The position numbers were made by a program, and so were the translations under genes. Below the pieces are notes generated by a model. It saw nothing but the letters and a program-made list of their open reading frames with translations, had not been told where the DNA came from and made no database searches. A DNA stretch of 64,000 nt, from NCBI GenBank assembly GCA_016125475.1, contig WGLR01000009.1:62001-126000 (forward strand), read 5' to 3'. Source of the DNA: Betaproteobacteria bacterium. Its GTDB lineage: Bacteria > Pseudomonadota > Gammaproteobacteria > Burkholderiales > Ga0077523. Shown piece by piece: positions 26,893 through 38,079 of the stretch (within the stretch, counting starts at the first letter, position 1; every line of letters begins with the position of its first letter).

Positions 26893-27825
26893 TCAGAGCC
26901 GCATGTCGAACGCTTCCTTGAAGCGCGTATCGATCTCGTCCCGCGTGAAGGTGTGGTTCTGCCCGCCGCGCTTCGCGATCTTGATCGACCCGATGAGCGA
27001 CGCGAGGCGGCCGGTCAGCGCCCAGTCGAGCCCGTTCGTGATGCCGTAGAGCAGACCGCTGCGATAGGCGTCTCCGCAGCCCGTCGGGTCGACGACCACT
27101 TCCGGCGTCACGGTCGGAATCTCGAGCATCTCGCCGCCGGACCAGATGCTCGAGCCGGCGCTGCCCCGGGTGACGATGAACGCCTTCACGCGCTTCGCGA
27201 GCGCTTCGACGCTCTCGCCGGTGCGCTCCTCGACCAGCTTGGCCTCGTAGTCGTTGACGGTCACGTAGGTCGCCATGTCGATGAAGGCCCGCAGTTCCTC
27301 GCCGCCGAACATCGGCAGTCCCTGGCCGGGATCGAATACGAACGGGATGCCCGCCTCGCGGAACTCCCGCGCGTGCTGCAGCATGCCGTCACGCCCGTCC
27401 GGCGCGACGATGCCGAGCGTGACGCCCTTCGCATCCGCCACGTGATTCCGGTGGGACTCCATCATCGCTCCCGGATGAAACGCGGTGATCTGGTTGTCGT
27501 CGAGGTCGGTCGTGATGAAGGCCTGGGCCGTGAACGCGTCCGGCACTTCCGTGACGTGCGAACGATCCAGCCGGAGCGTCTCGAACCGCTCGGCATAGGG
27601 CTGGAAGTCCTTCCCCACGGTGGCCATCACGAGCGGCTCGCCGCCGAGCAGCTTCAGCGAGTAGGCAATGTTGCCCGCGCAGCCGCCGAACTCGCGACGC
27701 ATGTCGGGCACGAGGAAGGAGACATTGAGGATGTGCAGCTGCTCGGGGAGGATGTGGTTCTTGAACCGGTCGCTGAACACCATGATCGTGTCGAACGCGA
27801 CGGATCCGCAAATGAGAGTTTTCAT
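26893..27825 (-). CDS. PfkB family carbohydrate/nucleoside kinase (adenosine-kinase-like)
   Basis: From the ATG at 27825 the product has 310 residues. PfkB signature 1 is around FGGCAGNIAYSL (47-58). Signature 2 is D246-P-T-G249-C-G251-D252 with the catalytic Asp and anion hole. Betaproteobacterial members are often annotated adenosine kinase, but sugar substrates are possible. It is just downstream of rlpA on the reverse strand (40-base gap), at the end of the elongasome cluster, with no obvious functional link. Confidence 0.87.
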   Translation of the reverse strand: MKTLICGSVAFDTIMVFSDRFKNHILPEQLHILNVSFLVPDMRREFGGCAGNIAYSLKLLGGEPLVMATVGKDFQPYAERFETLRLDRSHVTEVPDAFTAQAFITTDLDDNQITAFHPGAMMESHRNHVADAKGVTLGIVAPDGRDGMLQHAREFREAGIPFVFDPGQGLPMFGGEELRAFIDMATYVTVNDYEAKLVEERTGESVEALAKRVKAFIVTRGSAGSSIWSGGEMLEIPTVTPEVVVDPTGCGDAYRSGLLYGITNGLDWALTGRLASLIGSIKIAKRGGQNHTFTRDEIDTRFKEAFDMRL

Positions 27826-27865
27826 GGGTTTCGTCTGCTGTCTGAAGGGATGAGTCGGAAGTGGA

Positions 27866-28792
27866 TCAGCGCTCGAGCACGAACGGCCGCGCCCCGAGAC
27901 GGGCGCCGACACGATCGGCTTCGCGTTGCGCTGAATCACGGTCCGCGAACGGTCCGGCCTGCACGCGGTACAGGCCGCTCATCGCAAACACGCTGACGGG
28001 CCGTGCGAGATCCGGCAGTTCCGCCCGCATCTTGCGGACGAAGTCGCTGGCGTACGCCACGTCAGAGAATGCAGCGAACTGCAGGAACACCCCACTCGTC
28101 GGCGGCATCGTCGCGAGCGGAGAATCGTCCGTGCCGTCACCGCTGCCGGAATAGCCCGTCGCCATCGTCCGGCCGGACTCTCCGGGAAGGATCAGTTCCA
28201 CATCCACGAGACCACTGCCGTCCTTCAGCAGGCCGAGCCGGTAGGCCGCGGCGTAGGAAAGATCGATCAGCCTGTCACTGCGGAAGGGACCGCGATCGTT
28301 GACGCGCACGACGACCGAACGACCCGTCCTGATCGACGTGACGCGCGCGTAGCAGGGCAGCGGCAACGTCGTGTGGGCGGCGGTCATCGCGTACATGTCA
28401 TAGATCTCACCTGTCGAGGTGCGCTTTCCGTGATACCGCCGACCATACCACGTGGCGATCCCGCGTGCCCGGTAGGGCCGGAGTTCGGTCATCGGCACAT
28501 ACGTGACGCCCAGCACCGTATAGGGTTTCATCGCCCCCGTGTTGAGAGGGTCCGGGCGCGGCACGGCATCGGGCACGTCCGCGAGATCCGCCGGCGGGTT
28601 GTCGCCGGGCCCGTCGTCCAGGTAATAGCCTCCCTTGCCGGACGTGCCCGATGGCGTACTGGCCACCGGCTGTTCCTGCGGAACCCGCGCCGTCGAGCAG
28701 CCCCCGAGGGTCGCGATCACCGCCATCACTCCCAGGATCCACGTGCCCGCCGACCGGCCGACGCCGGTCCGGACCGATTCGCTTCGTCGCAT
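27866..28792 (-). CDS. rlpA: septal ring lytic transglycosylase / rare lipoprotein A
   Basis: The 308-residue lipoprotein (lipobox ending GGC, C32) has a double-psi beta-barrel RlpA domain (about 100-190: GIATWYGRRYHGKRTSTGEIYD, AMTAAHTTLP, RVNDRGPF with the catalytic Asp). A C-terminal SPOR domain (about 232-307) binds denuded septal peptidoglycan. RlpA cleaves naked glycan strands at the septum. It begins four bases after the rodA stop, as in many proteobacterial mrdAB-rlpA operons. Confidence 0.93.
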   Translation of the reverse strand: MRRSESVRTGVGRSAGTWILGVMAVIATLGGCSTARVPQEQPVASTPSGTSGKGGYYLDDGPGDNPPADLADVPDAVPRPDPLNTGAMKPYTVLGVTYVPMTELRPYRARGIATWYGRRYHGKRTSTGEIYDMYAMTAAHTTLPLPCYARVTSIRTGRSVVVRVNDRGPFRSDRLIDLSYAAAYRLGLLKDGSGLVDVELILPGESGRTMATGYSGSGDGTDDSPLATMPPTSGVFLQFAAFSDVAYASDFVRKMRAELPDLARPVSVFAMSGLYRVQAGPFADRDSAQREADRVGARLGARPFVLER

Positions 28793-28796
28793 CCCG

Positions 28797-29891
28797 TTAT
28801 CCTTTCACGAGGCGTTTGTGCGTATGAATGCTCATCAGAATCCCGATGCCGAAAAGCAGCGTGACGAGCGACGTGCCGCCGTAGCTGATCAATGGCAACG
28901 GCACACCCACGACGGGCAGCACGCCGCTCACCATGCCCATGTTCACGAAGGCATAGGTGAAGAAGATCAGCGTGACGGCCCCCGCGAGCAGCCGCGAGAA
29001 CAGGACGGACGCGTTCGCGGCGATGTAGAGGCCCCGCCCGATGATGAGCACGAACAGCACGAGCAGGATCAGGTTGCCGAACAGTCCGAACTCCTCCGAG
29101 TAGACCGCGAACACGAAGTCCGTGGTGCGTTCCGGCAGAAATTCGAGGCGGGCCTGCGTCCCGTTCAGCCAGCCTTTCCCGAACAGCCCGCCGGATCCCA
29201 TCGCGATCATCGACTGGATCGTGTGGTAGCCGCTACCCAGAGGGTCCTGCGACGGATCGAGCATGGTGAGCACTCGCTGACGCTGATAGTCGTGCATCAT
29301 GCCCCACACCACCGGCAGCGACGCCGCGCCGAGCACGATCATGCTCGCAATGATCTTCCAGGACAGTCCGGCGAGGAACAGCACGTAGCAGCCGGCCGCC
29401 GCGACGAGGAGCGAGGTGCCGAGGTCGGGCTGCCGCACGATGAGGCCTACGGGCACCGCCAGCACGATCGCCCCGATCACGAAATCCCGCAGCTTGAGGA
29501 TCGCCTCGTGGCGATCGAAATACCATGCGAGCATGAGCGGGACACCGATCTTCATGATCTCGGATGGCTGTATGCGTGTGACACCGATGTCCAGCCACCG
29601 CCGCGCGCCGTTGCTGACCTCGCCGAAGAGGGCCACGGCGATCAGAAGGCCGAGTCCGAGCAGATAGACGGGCAGCGCCAGACGGGCGAGATGCTGGGGC
29701 GGAATGTTGGCGGCCACCCACATCACGACGACGGCGACACCCATGTTCAGCAGCTGCCCGCCGACCCGCGAGAAGTTCTGCCCGGACGCACTGTAGAGGA
29801 CGACCATGCCGACCGACAGCAGGACGCCCACCACGGTGATCAGGAACGGGTCCAGGTGCCTGACGAAGAAGGTGAACAGTTTGTTAATCAC
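28797..29891 (-). CDS. rodA: rod-shape peptidoglycan glycosyltransferase RodA
   Basis: The 364-residue SEDS-family membrane protein has about ten helices and polymerises lipid II during lateral wall growth with PBP2. Signatures are NGARRWLDIG, RQPDLGTSLLV, the long extracellular loop with GSGGLFGKGWLNGTQ, and PLPLISYGGTS. The GTG at 29891 overlaps the mrdA stop by 8 bases. Confidence 0.95.
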   Translation of the reverse strand: MINKLFTFFVRHLDPFLITVVGVLLSVGMVVLYSASGQNFSRVGGQLLNMGVAVVVMWVAANIPPQHLARLALPVYLLGLGLLIAVALFGEVSNGARRWLDIGVTRIQPSEIMKIGVPLMLAWYFDRHEAILKLRDFVIGAIVLAVPVGLIVRQPDLGTSLLVAAAGCYVLFLAGLSWKIIASMIVLGAASLPVVWGMMHDYQRQRVLTMLDPSQDPLGSGYHTIQSMIAMGSGGLFGKGWLNGTQARLEFLPERTTDFVFAVYSEEFGLFGNLILLVLFVLIIGRGLYIAANASVLFSRLLAGAVTLIFFTYAFVNMGMVSGVLPVVGVPLPLISYGGTSLVTLLFGIGILMSIHTHKRLVKG

Positions 29892-31998
29892 TCTCGTCGT
29901 CCTCGCCCGGCGGCGTCTGGTCAGGTGAAGCGCCAGCCGCGGGGGCCGCTCCGGCTCCGGCATGATCGTCCGGGGCCTTCGGCGACTTGGGCAGCTTGCC
30001 CAACAGGTAGTAGTCGAAGACCGCGCGCGCGATCGGCGCCGCCGCCGACCCGCCGTGTCCGCCGTTTTCGACGAGGATCGCGAGCGCGATCTTCGGCGCT
30101 TCGGCCGGCGCGAACGCGATGTAGAGCGCATGATCCCGGTGGCGCTCGTCCACCTTGGACTCGTCGTACTTCTCGTTCTGCTTGATGGCGATCACCTGCG
30201 CGGTGCCGGTCTTGCCCGCGACGGAGTACTCGGCGCCCGCAAAAGCCGAAGCTGCCGTGCCACCCGGCTTGTTCACGTCGATCATCGCGTCCCGGACGAT
30301 CTCGAAGTTCTTCTCGCTGATCGGAAACGTGTTGTAGGGATCGGGCTCGATCGTGCGGCGCTCCCCGGATTGCGCGTCCTCGACCTCGCGCACGATGTGG
30401 GGGCGATAGACGACGCCCTTGTTGGCGAGAATGGCCGTGGCGAAGGCGAGCTGGAGCGGCGTCGCGAGGTTGTACCCCTGTCCGATCCCTACCGAGATGG
30501 TGTCACCGACGAACCACCGCTGCTTGAACCGGCGCATCTTCCATTCCTGCGAGGGCAGCAGCCCGCCGGCCTCCCCGTCGATGTCGATCCCGGTCGGCGT
30601 GCCCAGCCCGAACTGGCTGATGAAACGGTGGATGTTGTCGATGCCGAGTTCCTGCGCCAGACCGTAATAGTAAGTGTCGCAGGAGATCACGATCGACTTG
30701 TGCATGTCGACGAGACCATGTCCGCCGGCCTTCCAGTCGCGGTAACGGTGCGTCGAGCCGCTCAGCATGAAATACCCGGGATCGTAGATCGTGTAGTCCG
30801 GACTCCGAGTGCCGAGCTCGAGGGCTGCGAGAGCCATGAAAGGCTTGAACGTCGAGCCCGGCGGATACATCCCCCGCAACGCGCGATTGTTGAGGGGCTT
30901 GTCGGGCGAATTGTTCAGCGCGTCCCAGTTCTGCGAGTCGATACCCTCCACGAAGAGGTTCGGATCGAAACCGGGCTCGGACACCAGTGCGAGCACACCA
31001 CCCGTCGAAGGATCGATTGCCACGAGCGCACCTCGACGGCCCGCGAACGCCTTCTCGGCCACCTCCTGCAACCGGAGATCCACGGCCAGGTGCAGGTTGT
31101 TCCCCGACTCGGCCGGCGTCGTCCGGAGCGTCCGGACGGCGCGCCCGCCCGCATCGGTCTCCACCTCCTCCATGCCGGCCGTACCGTGCAGTTCCTCCTC
31201 GTAGCTCCCTTCGAGGCCGATCTTGCCGATGTAGTCCGCCCCGCGATAATTCGCCGCCTCCCCGCTGCGTTCGAGGCGCTTCATCTCGCGTTCGTTGATC
31301 CGGCCGATGTAACCGATGATGTGCGAGGCGACCGAACCGTTCGGATAGTGACGGAACAGACGTGCGTTCAGGTAGACCCCCGGGAACCGGTAGCGGTTGA
31401 CCGAGAAGCGAGCCACTTCCTCGTCGCTGAGTCGAGTCCGGATCGGATAGTGGTCGAGTTCCCGGTGTTCCTCCAGCAGTTTCCGGAAGCGCTTCCGGTC
31501 ACGGGGCGTGATGTCGACGATTTCCGAGAGGTGATCGAGCACCTTGTCGACCGGACCGGACTCCTTCGGGGCAATTTCGAGCGTATAGGCCAGGTAGTTG
31601 TGCGCGAGCACCACGCCGTTGCGGTCGACGATGAGCCCGCGGTTCGGCACCACCGGCAGTATGGAGATCCTGTTGTTCTCCGCCAGCGTCAGGTAGTAAT
31701 CGTGCTGCAGGACCTGCAGGTAGAAGAAGCGCAGCAACAGGAGGAAGAACAGGAGCAGCACGCCGGCCGCGCAGACGGCGAGACGCCAGTGGAACCGTTC
31801 GAGTTCGCGTCCGAGATCCCGCATCTGGACGCCCCGCGCCTGGGGACGAAATCCCGAGCGCGGCCGGCCCGTCGCCATGCGGGTGAGCCATGCCTTGACG
31901 TGCGAGTCCTCCCCCCGGAGTTCCACGCCGCGCGCGCGCGGGCGGAAGCCCGCTCGGGACCGGTCGAATTTCAGCTTGGAAGGCAGCCGCAGCAGCAT
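29884..31998 (-). CDS. mrdA: penicillin-binding protein 2 with unusual N-terminal extension
   Basis: The 704-residue class B transpeptidase of the elongasome has a cytoplasmic N-terminus, a membrane helix (about 73-97) and a pedestal/dimerisation domain (about 115-290). The transpeptidase domain carries S383-T-F-K386 (SxxK), S440-C-D442 (SxN equivalent) and K597-T-G. It is about 70 residues longer than usual. The N-terminal 60 residues contain a duplicated motif R-[A/S]-G-F-R-P-x-A-R-G-V at 15-25 and 47-57, and the C-terminus ends in an acidic, Pro/Ala-rich tail. In-frame ATGs at residues 41 and 59 are alternative starts. It lies 31 bases after mreD. Confidence 0.94.
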   Translation of the reverse strand: MLLRLPSKLKFDRSRAGFRPRARGVELRGEDSHVKAWLTRMATGRPRSGFRPQARGVQMRDLGRELERFHWRLAVCAAGVLLLFFLLLLRFFYLQVLQHDYYLTLAENNRISILPVVPNRGLIVDRNGVVLAHNYLAYTLEIAPKESGPVDKVLDHLSEIVDITPRDRKRFRKLLEEHRELDHYPIRTRLSDEEVARFSVNRYRFPGVYLNARLFRHYPNGSVASHIIGYIGRINEREMKRLERSGEAANYRGADYIGKIGLEGSYEEELHGTAGMEEVETDAGGRAVRTLRTTPAESGNNLHLAVDLRLQEVAEKAFAGRRGALVAIDPSTGGVLALVSEPGFDPNLFVEGIDSQNWDALNNSPDKPLNNRALRGMYPPGSTFKPFMALAALELGTRSPDYTIYDPGYFMLSGSTHRYRDWKAGGHGLVDMHKSIVISCDTYYYGLAQELGIDNIHRFISQFGLGTPTGIDIDGEAGGLLPSQEWKMRRFKQRWFVGDTISVGIGQGYNLATPLQLAFATAILANKGVVYRPHIVREVEDAQSGERRTIEPDPYNTFPISEKNFEIVRDAMIDVNKPGGTAASAFAGAEYSVAGKTGTAQVIAIKQNEKYDESKVDERHRDHALYIAFAPAEAPKIALAILVENGGHGGSAAAPIARAVFDYYLLGKLPKSPKAPDDHAGAGAAPAAGASPDQTPPGEDDESD

Positions 31999-32029
31999 GA
32001 CAGGGTAGGGAGCGGGCGGTTCGGTACGC

Positions 32030-32563
32030 TCACACCTCCTCGGCTTTCGGGCGGGCGCGCATGGGCAGCATCAGGATCGCGACGATCGCGGGCCAGAGCG
32101 CAGCCCCGGTCAGACTTGACACGAAATACAGCATGTCGGGGGGTTCGGCGCTCGAAACGAGCCTGATCAACAGCTGGATCGCCTGCTGTCCGAGCAGGAT
32201 CGCGAGGACGTGCGCGATCTGGTAGCTCATCGGGAACATCCGGATGCGCCGATGCAGGAAGATACCCGCGTACGCGATTCCGCAGTAGGCCAGGGCGTGC
32301 TGGCCGAACAGGCTCGCGTTGGCGACATCCATCAGCAGGCCGAGCGCCCAGGCGGGCCACAGCCCGACGCGGTGCGGCTGGAAAACGCTCCAGTAGAGGA
32401 TCACGAGCGCAACGAAATCGGGCGCCGCACTCGCAAGCCACCTGGGAACGGGGATGAGATTCAGCAACAGGGCACATGCCATCGTCACGACGATATAGAC
32501 GCCACGCACCGGCAAGAGGATTTCGTCGCCGTGGATGTTGTCACCCAGACTGCTGCGATTCAC
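32030..32563 (-). CDS. mreD: rod-shape-determining membrane protein MreD
   Basis: The 177-residue inner-membrane protein has five or six helices. PDFVALVILYWSVFQPHRVG and LGLLMDVANASLFGQHAL are typical MreD segments. It connects MreC with the RodA/PBP2 complex. It starts 5 bases after the mreC stop. Confidence 0.92.
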   Translation of the reverse strand: MNRSSLGDNIHGDEILLPVRGVYIVVTMACALLLNLIPVPRWLASAAPDFVALVILYWSVFQPHRVGLWPAWALGLLMDVANASLFGQHALAYCGIAYAGIFLHRRIRMFPMSYQIAHVLAILLGQQAIQLLIRLVSSAEPPDMLYFVSSLTGAALWPAIVAILMLPMRARPKAEEV

Positions 32564-32568
32564 GGGCG

Positions 32569-33459
32569 TTACTCCTTCTTGGAGACAGCCGGCGTCGGTG
32601 ATGGTTTCCCGAGCGGATTCTCGGGGCGTGGCGGCGGATCGGACAGCACCGCGACGCGCGTGTAGTGTCCGACCGCGGCCGACGGCACGCAGATGATCTT
32701 CGCGAACGCGGCCGTGCTGCGCTCGATGTTCGTGACGACGGCCACCGGTATCCCGGGCGGATAGGTGCCGTCGATCCCCGAGGTCACGAACAGGTCGCCG
32801 TTCTGGATGTCGGCGTTCACCGGCATGTAGCGCAGTTCGACCGCACCGTCGTGGCCGACCCCGAACGTGACGGAACGCAGGCCGCTGCGGGCGTTCTGGA
32901 CCGGCACGGACTGCGACTTGTCCGTCAGGAGCGTCACCTCGGACACGAACGGGTACGCGCGCGTGACCTGGCCGATCACGCCGAGATAGTCCACGACGGC
33001 CTGTCCTGCCTTGACCCCCTGCATCGTGCCCCGGTCGATCACGATCTTGCGCGAGAAGGGATCCCGGCTCTCGTAGATGATATCCGCGACAGTGCGCTCC
33101 CGGTCCGGGATCTTCGGCATGTTGAGCAGACGGCGCAGCTGCTGATTCTCCGACTCGAGCATGCGCAGTCGTTGCGAATCCGGCTCGCTCAGCAGCCGCT
33201 CCCGCTTCAGGCGTTCGTTCTCGCGGTACAGGGACGCCTGCGTCACGAAGAAGTCGCTCGTGCGCCGGAGCATCGTGGCAGGCATGGCGGCGGCCTCCTG
33301 CAGCGGGAACAGCACCACGGACAGGGCGGAGCGGATCTCTTCCAGATAGTGAAAGCGCGCATCCGCCACGAGGAGCACGACCGAGAGAATCGAGAAGAAG
33401 GTCAGCCGGACGACGAGGCTGGGACCGCGCTTGAAGATAGGCGGTGCACTCGCTTGCAT
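32569..33459 (-). CDS. mreC: rod-shape-determining protein MreC
   Basis: The 296-residue bitopic protein has a basic N-terminus, one helix (about 17-35), a coiled coil (about 60-110, ENERLKRERL through ENQQLRRLL) and two periplasmic beta barrels (VIIDRGTMQGVKAGQAVV, VTNIERSTAAFAKIIC). It activates PBP2 in the elongasome. The C-terminal Pro-rich tail is short. Confidence 0.94.
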   Translation of the reverse strand: MQASAPPIFKRGPSLVVRLTFFSILSVVLLVADARFHYLEEIRSALSVVLFPLQEAAAMPATMLRRTSDFFVTQASLYRENERLKRERLLSEPDSQRLRMLESENQQLRRLLNMPKIPDRERTVADIIYESRDPFSRKIVIDRGTMQGVKAGQAVVDYLGVIGQVTRAYPFVSEVTLLTDKSQSVPVQNARSGLRSVTFGVGHDGAVELRYMPVNADIQNGDLFVTSGIDGTYPPGIPVAVVTNIERSTAAFAKIICVPSAAVGHYTRVAVLSDPPPRPENPLGKPSPTPAVSKKE

Positions 33460-33575
33460 CGGGAAGCCTGCTCAGCGGGGTTGCAGGGAGGAGGGCGCCA
33501 CGAGCGCCGTCGTGCGGGCAGGACCGGAGGATACCCGCACGGTACCCGGGAACCGGGTCGGAGAGAACACGACCG

Positions 33576-34682
<1,107 letters not shown>

Positions 34683-34684
34683 CT

Positions 34685-34713
34685 ATGGTACCTTACGCTG
34701 CTTCATTGGACAA
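34685..34713 (-). promoter_or_regulatory. mreB promoter
   Basis: Reverse strand TTGTCC (34708-34713), 17-base spacer, TACCAT (34685-34690). The predicted leader is about 60 bases before the mreB start. Confidence 0.45.
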
Positions 34714-34734
34714 AGACGTTTAGCAAGGGATTAA
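34706..34734 (+). promoter_or_regulatory. candidate gatC promoter overlapping the mreB -35
   Basis: TTGGAC (34706-34711), 17-base spacer, GATTAA (34729-34734). Transcription would begin at about the GTG start of gatC, implying a leaderless message. However, AAGGGA at 34725-34730 also fits a ribosome site for an mRNA begun further upstream. Confidence 0.35.
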
Positions 34735-34738
34735 GCCC

Positions 34739-35026
34739 GTGGCATTGACGCTCGAAGATGTCGGTCGCATCGCGCATCTTGCGCGCCTTCACATCTCGGC
34801 CGAGGAGGCCGACCGCACCCTGGTCCAGCTCAACGACATCTTCGCGCTGATCGAGCAGATGCAGGCCGTGGACACGGCAGGCATCGAACCCATGGCGCAC
34901 CCGCTGGGCGGGGCACAGCGCCTGCGGGAAGACGTGGTCACCGAACGGATCGATCGGGAAGCCAACATGGGCAACGCCCCGGCCCGCGAGGACGGGCTGT
35001 TCCTCGTGCCCCGCGTGATCGAATGA
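34739..35026 (+). CDS. gatC: Asp-tRNA(Asn)/Glu-tRNA(Gln) amidotransferase subunit C
   Basis: The 95-residue GatC starts at GTG ([17 protein letters not shown]). It wraps between GatA and GatB and is needed for amidation of misacylated Glu-tRNA(Gln) or Asp-tRNA(Asn). It heads gatCAB. Confidence 0.95.
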   Translation: MALTLEDVGRIAHLARLHISAEEADRTLVQLNDIFALIEQMQAVDTAGIEPMAHPLGGAQRLREDVVTERIDREANMGNAPAREDGLFLVPRVIE

Positions 35027-35077
35027 AGCCGGCAAGCGTGATGGCCCCCAGATCCACCCGATCCTGAAGGAAGTCTC

Positions 35078-36541
35078 GTGAACGAACTGCATCTTGCCTC
35101 GGCCGCCGAGTTGAGCCGGCTGCTCGCCCGCGGCGAGGTCTCCTCGGAAGATCTCGCGAGGGCGTGTCTCGATCGCATCGAGCGGCACCGGGCGCTCAAC
35201 GCGTTCCTGGACGTCCGTCCCGAGGCGACCCTTGCCCAGGCCCGGGCGGCCGATCGCCGGCGCGCCGCCGGTGACCAGGGGCGGCTGCTCGGGGTCCCCA
35301 TGGCTCACAAGGACATCTTCGTCACGCGCGACTGGGCGAGCACGGCGGCGAGCCGGATGCTCGAAGGTTACCGGAGTCCGTTCGACGCGACCGTCGTCGA
35401 GCGGCTCGACCAGGCCGGCATGGTCTGTCTGGGGAAGCTGAACTGCGACGAGTTCGCGATGGGATCGTCGAACGAGAACAGTGCCTTCGGCCCCGTACTG
35501 AATCCGTGGGACACCCGCGCGGTTCCGGGGGGCAGTTCGGGCGGGTCTGCGGCTGCCGTGGCGGCACGCCTGACCCCCGTCGCCACCGCGACCGACACCG
35601 GCGGGTCCATCCGCGAACCGGCCGCCTTCACGGGTGTGACCGGCGCGAAGCCCACCTACGGACGGCCGTCGCGATGGGGCATGATCGCCTTCGCGTCCAG
35701 CCTCGACACGGCCGGCGTGATGACCCGGACCGCCGAGGATGCCGCCCACGTGCTGTCGGGCATGCTCGGCTTCGATCCGCGCGACTCGACGAGCGTCGAC
35801 CGCCCCCCGGAGGATTGCGCGAGGGACCTCGAAAGGTCCGTCCGGGGACTGCGCATCGGCGTTCCGAAAGAATTCTTCGGTGACGGACTGAGCCCTGACG
35901 TCGAGCAGGCGGTCCGGCAGGCACTCGCCGTGTACGAAGGCCTCGGCGCGGAACTCGTCGACATCTCGCTGCCGAACGTCCGCCTGGGCATCCCGGTCTA
36001 CTACGTGGTCGCACCGGCCGAGGCGTCGAGCAACCTGAGCCGGTACGACGGCGTTCGCTACGGCCACCGCGCGACCGACTACGGCGATCTGGTCGACATG
36101 ATCAAGCGTTCCCGGGCCGAGGGTCTCGGCGCCGAGCCGAAACGCAGGATCCTCGTCGGAACGTACGTGCTTTCGCACGGTTACTACGACGCCTACTACA
36201 TCAAGGCGCAGAAGGTGAGGCGCCTCATCGCGGACGAGTTCCAGCGCGGTTTCGCGTCGTGCGACATCATCGCGGGGCCCGTCACGACGAGCGTCGCGTT
36301 CGACATCGGCGAGAATGCCTCCGACCCCGTGTCCATGTATCTCGCCGACCTCTACACGGTCCCGGGGAGTCTCGCGGGCATCCCGTCGATGAGCGTCCCG
36401 TGCGGATTCGGGAAAGCCCAGCGCCCCGTGGGCCTCCAGCTCATCGCGAACTATTTCGAGGAAGCGACGATGCTGCGGGCCGCTCACCAGTTCCAGCTCG
36501 CGACGGACTGGCACCGGCGCGTGCCGGACGGCTTCGCCTGA
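35078..36541 (+). CDS. gatA: Asp-tRNA(Asn)/Glu-tRNA(Gln) amidotransferase subunit A
   Basis: The 487-residue amidase-signature enzyme releases ammonia from glutamine. The catalytic Ser-cisSer-Lys triad is K78 (MAHKDIF), S153 ([10 protein letters not shown]) and S177 (TDTGGSIRE). It starts at GTG behind AAGGAAG, 51 bases after gatC. Presence of GatCAB predicts indirect Gln- or Asn-tRNA synthesis. Confidence 0.96.
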   Translation: MNELHLASAAELSRLLARGEVSSEDLARACLDRIERHRALNAFLDVRPEATLAQARAADRRRAAGDQGRLLGVPMAHKDIFVTRDWASTAASRMLEGYRSPFDATVVERLDQAGMVCLGKLNCDEFAMGSSNENSAFGPVLNPWDTRAVPGGSSGGSAAAVAARLTPVATATDTGGSIREPAAFTGVTGAKPTYGRPSRWGMIAFASSLDTAGVMTRTAEDAAHVLSGMLGFDPRDSTSVDRPPEDCARDLERSVRGLRIGVPKEFFGDGLSPDVEQAVRQALAVYEGLGAELVDISLPNVRLGIPVYYVVAPAEASSNLSRYDGVRYGHRATDYGDLVDMIKRSRAEGLGAEPKRRILVGTYVLSHGYYDAYYIKAQKVRRLIADEFQRGFASCDIIAGPVTTSVAFDIGENASDPVSMYLADLYTVPGSLAGIPSMSVPCGFGKAQRPVGLQLIANYFEEATMLRAAHQFQLATDWHRRVPDGFA

Positions 36542-36651
36542 CGCCACCGAGACGAGCACGAGATGAACAACGGCCACTGCAAGCTCCTTCCTCCCCGCCT
36601 CGCCCCTGCCCGCGAACGCGCACGAGTCGCCGACCACTCGACGGAGGCCGC

Positions 36652-38079
36652 ATGAGCTGGGAAGTCGTCATCGGGCTCGAGACGCACGCCCAGCTCTCGA
36701 CCACCTCCAAGATCTTCTCGGGTGCCCCGACAGCGTTCGGCGCACCCGCGAATGCCCAGGCCTGCGGCATCGACCTTGCCCTGCCGGGCGTGCTCCCCGT
36801 GTTGAACCGCGGAGCCGTCGAACGCGCGATACGCTTCGGTGTCGCGGTCGGTGCAACGCTGAACCGCCGCTCGGTGTTCGCCCGCAAGAACTACTTCTAC
36901 CCGGATCTTCCGAAGGGCTATCAGATCAGCCAGTACGAGATCCCGGTGGTCGTGGGCGGGACGCTCGACATCGTCCTGGGCACGTCGCGGAAGACCGTGC
37001 GGCTCACGCGTGCCCATCTCGAGGAGGACGCAGGCAAGTCCCTCCACGAGGACTTCCACGGCATGACGGGCATCGACCTGAACCGTGCGGGCACGCCCCT
37101 GCTCGAGATCGTGTCGGAGCCCGACATGCGCTCGGCCGAGGAAGCGGTGGCCTACGCGAAGGCGCTGCACGCTCTCGTGCGCTGGATCGACATCTGCGAC
37201 GGCAACATGCAGGAAGGGTCGTTCCGGTGCGATGCGAACGTTTCGGTCCGCCGGCATGGAGACGAAAGATTCGGCACGCGCTGCGAGATCAAGAACCTGA
37301 ACTCCTTCCGGTTCCTCGAACGCGCGATCGAGTTCGAGATGCGCCGCCAGATCGACGTGCTCGAGGACGGCGGCAGCATCGTCCAGGAAACCCGTCTCTA
37401 CGACCCCGACCGGGACGAGACGCGCTCCATGCGCTCCAAGGAAGACGCGCACGACTACCGGTATTTCCCCGACCCGGACCTGCTCCCGCTCGAGATCTCC
37501 GAGGAGTGGATCGCGGCCGTCCGGACCACCATGCCGGAACTTCCGGCGGCGCGCCGGGAACGCTTCGTCGAAGCCCTCCGACTCCCCGAGTACGATGCGG
37601 TCTCGCTCACGGGCAGCCGCGAAATGGCAGACTACTTCGAGGCGCTCGTCGCAGCCCTGCCGGACCAGCCCAAGCTTTGCGCGAACTGGCTCATGGGCGA
37701 GGTATCTGCCCGACTGAACCGCGACCAGATCGACCTCGCACAGGCGCCCGTCAGCGCGGTGCGGCTGGCGGGGCTCCTGAAGCGCATCGCCGACGGCACG
37801 TTGTCCGGGAAGCTCGCACGCGAGGTCTTCGATGCGCTCTGGAACGGTGAGGGCGAGGCGGACGAGATCATCGAGCGGCGCGGACTGAAACAGATTTCGG
37901 ATTCCGGCGAGCTCCAGACCATCATCGAACAGGTCATCGCCGCGAACCCGAAATCGGTGGAAGAGTTCCGGGCCGGCAAGGAAAAGGCTTTCAATGCCCT
38001 GGTCGGTCAGGTGATGAAGGCGACCCGGGGCAAGGCCAATCCGCAGCAGGTGAACGACCTCTTACGGCAGACGCTGTGA
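36652..38079 (+). CDS. gatB: Asp-tRNA(Asn)/Glu-tRNA(Gln) amidotransferase subunit B
   Basis: The 475-residue kinase-like subunit phosphorylates the misacylated t[18 protein letters not shown] is the conserved start. [16 protein letters not shown] and [10 protein letters not shown] are active-site blocks, and a C-terminal YqeY-type tail domain begins at about 330. The ATG at 36652 follows GGAGG. Its stop overlaps the next gene's GTG. Confidence 0.96.
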   Translation: MSWEVVIGLETHAQLSTTSKIFSGAPTAFGAPANAQACGIDLALPGVLPVLNRGAVERAIRFGVAVGATLNRRSVFARKNYFYPDLPKGYQISQYEIPVVVGGTLDIVLGTSRKTVRLTRAHLEEDAGKSLHEDFHGMTGIDLNRAGTPLLEIVSEPDMRSAEEAVAYAKALHALVRWIDICDGNMQEGSFRCDANVSVRRHGDERFGTRCEIKNLNSFRFLERAIEFEMRRQIDVLEDGGSIVQETRLYDPDRDETRSMRSKEDAHDYRYFPDPDLLPLEISEEWIAAVRTTMPELPAARRERFVEALRLPEYDAVSLTGSREMADYFEALVAALPDQPKLCANWLMGEVSARLNRDQIDLAQAPVSAVRLAGLLKRIADGTLSGKLAREVFDALWNGEGEADEIIERRGLKQISDSGELQTIIEQVIAANPKSVEEFRAGKEKAFNALVGQVMKATRGKANPQQVNDLLRQTL

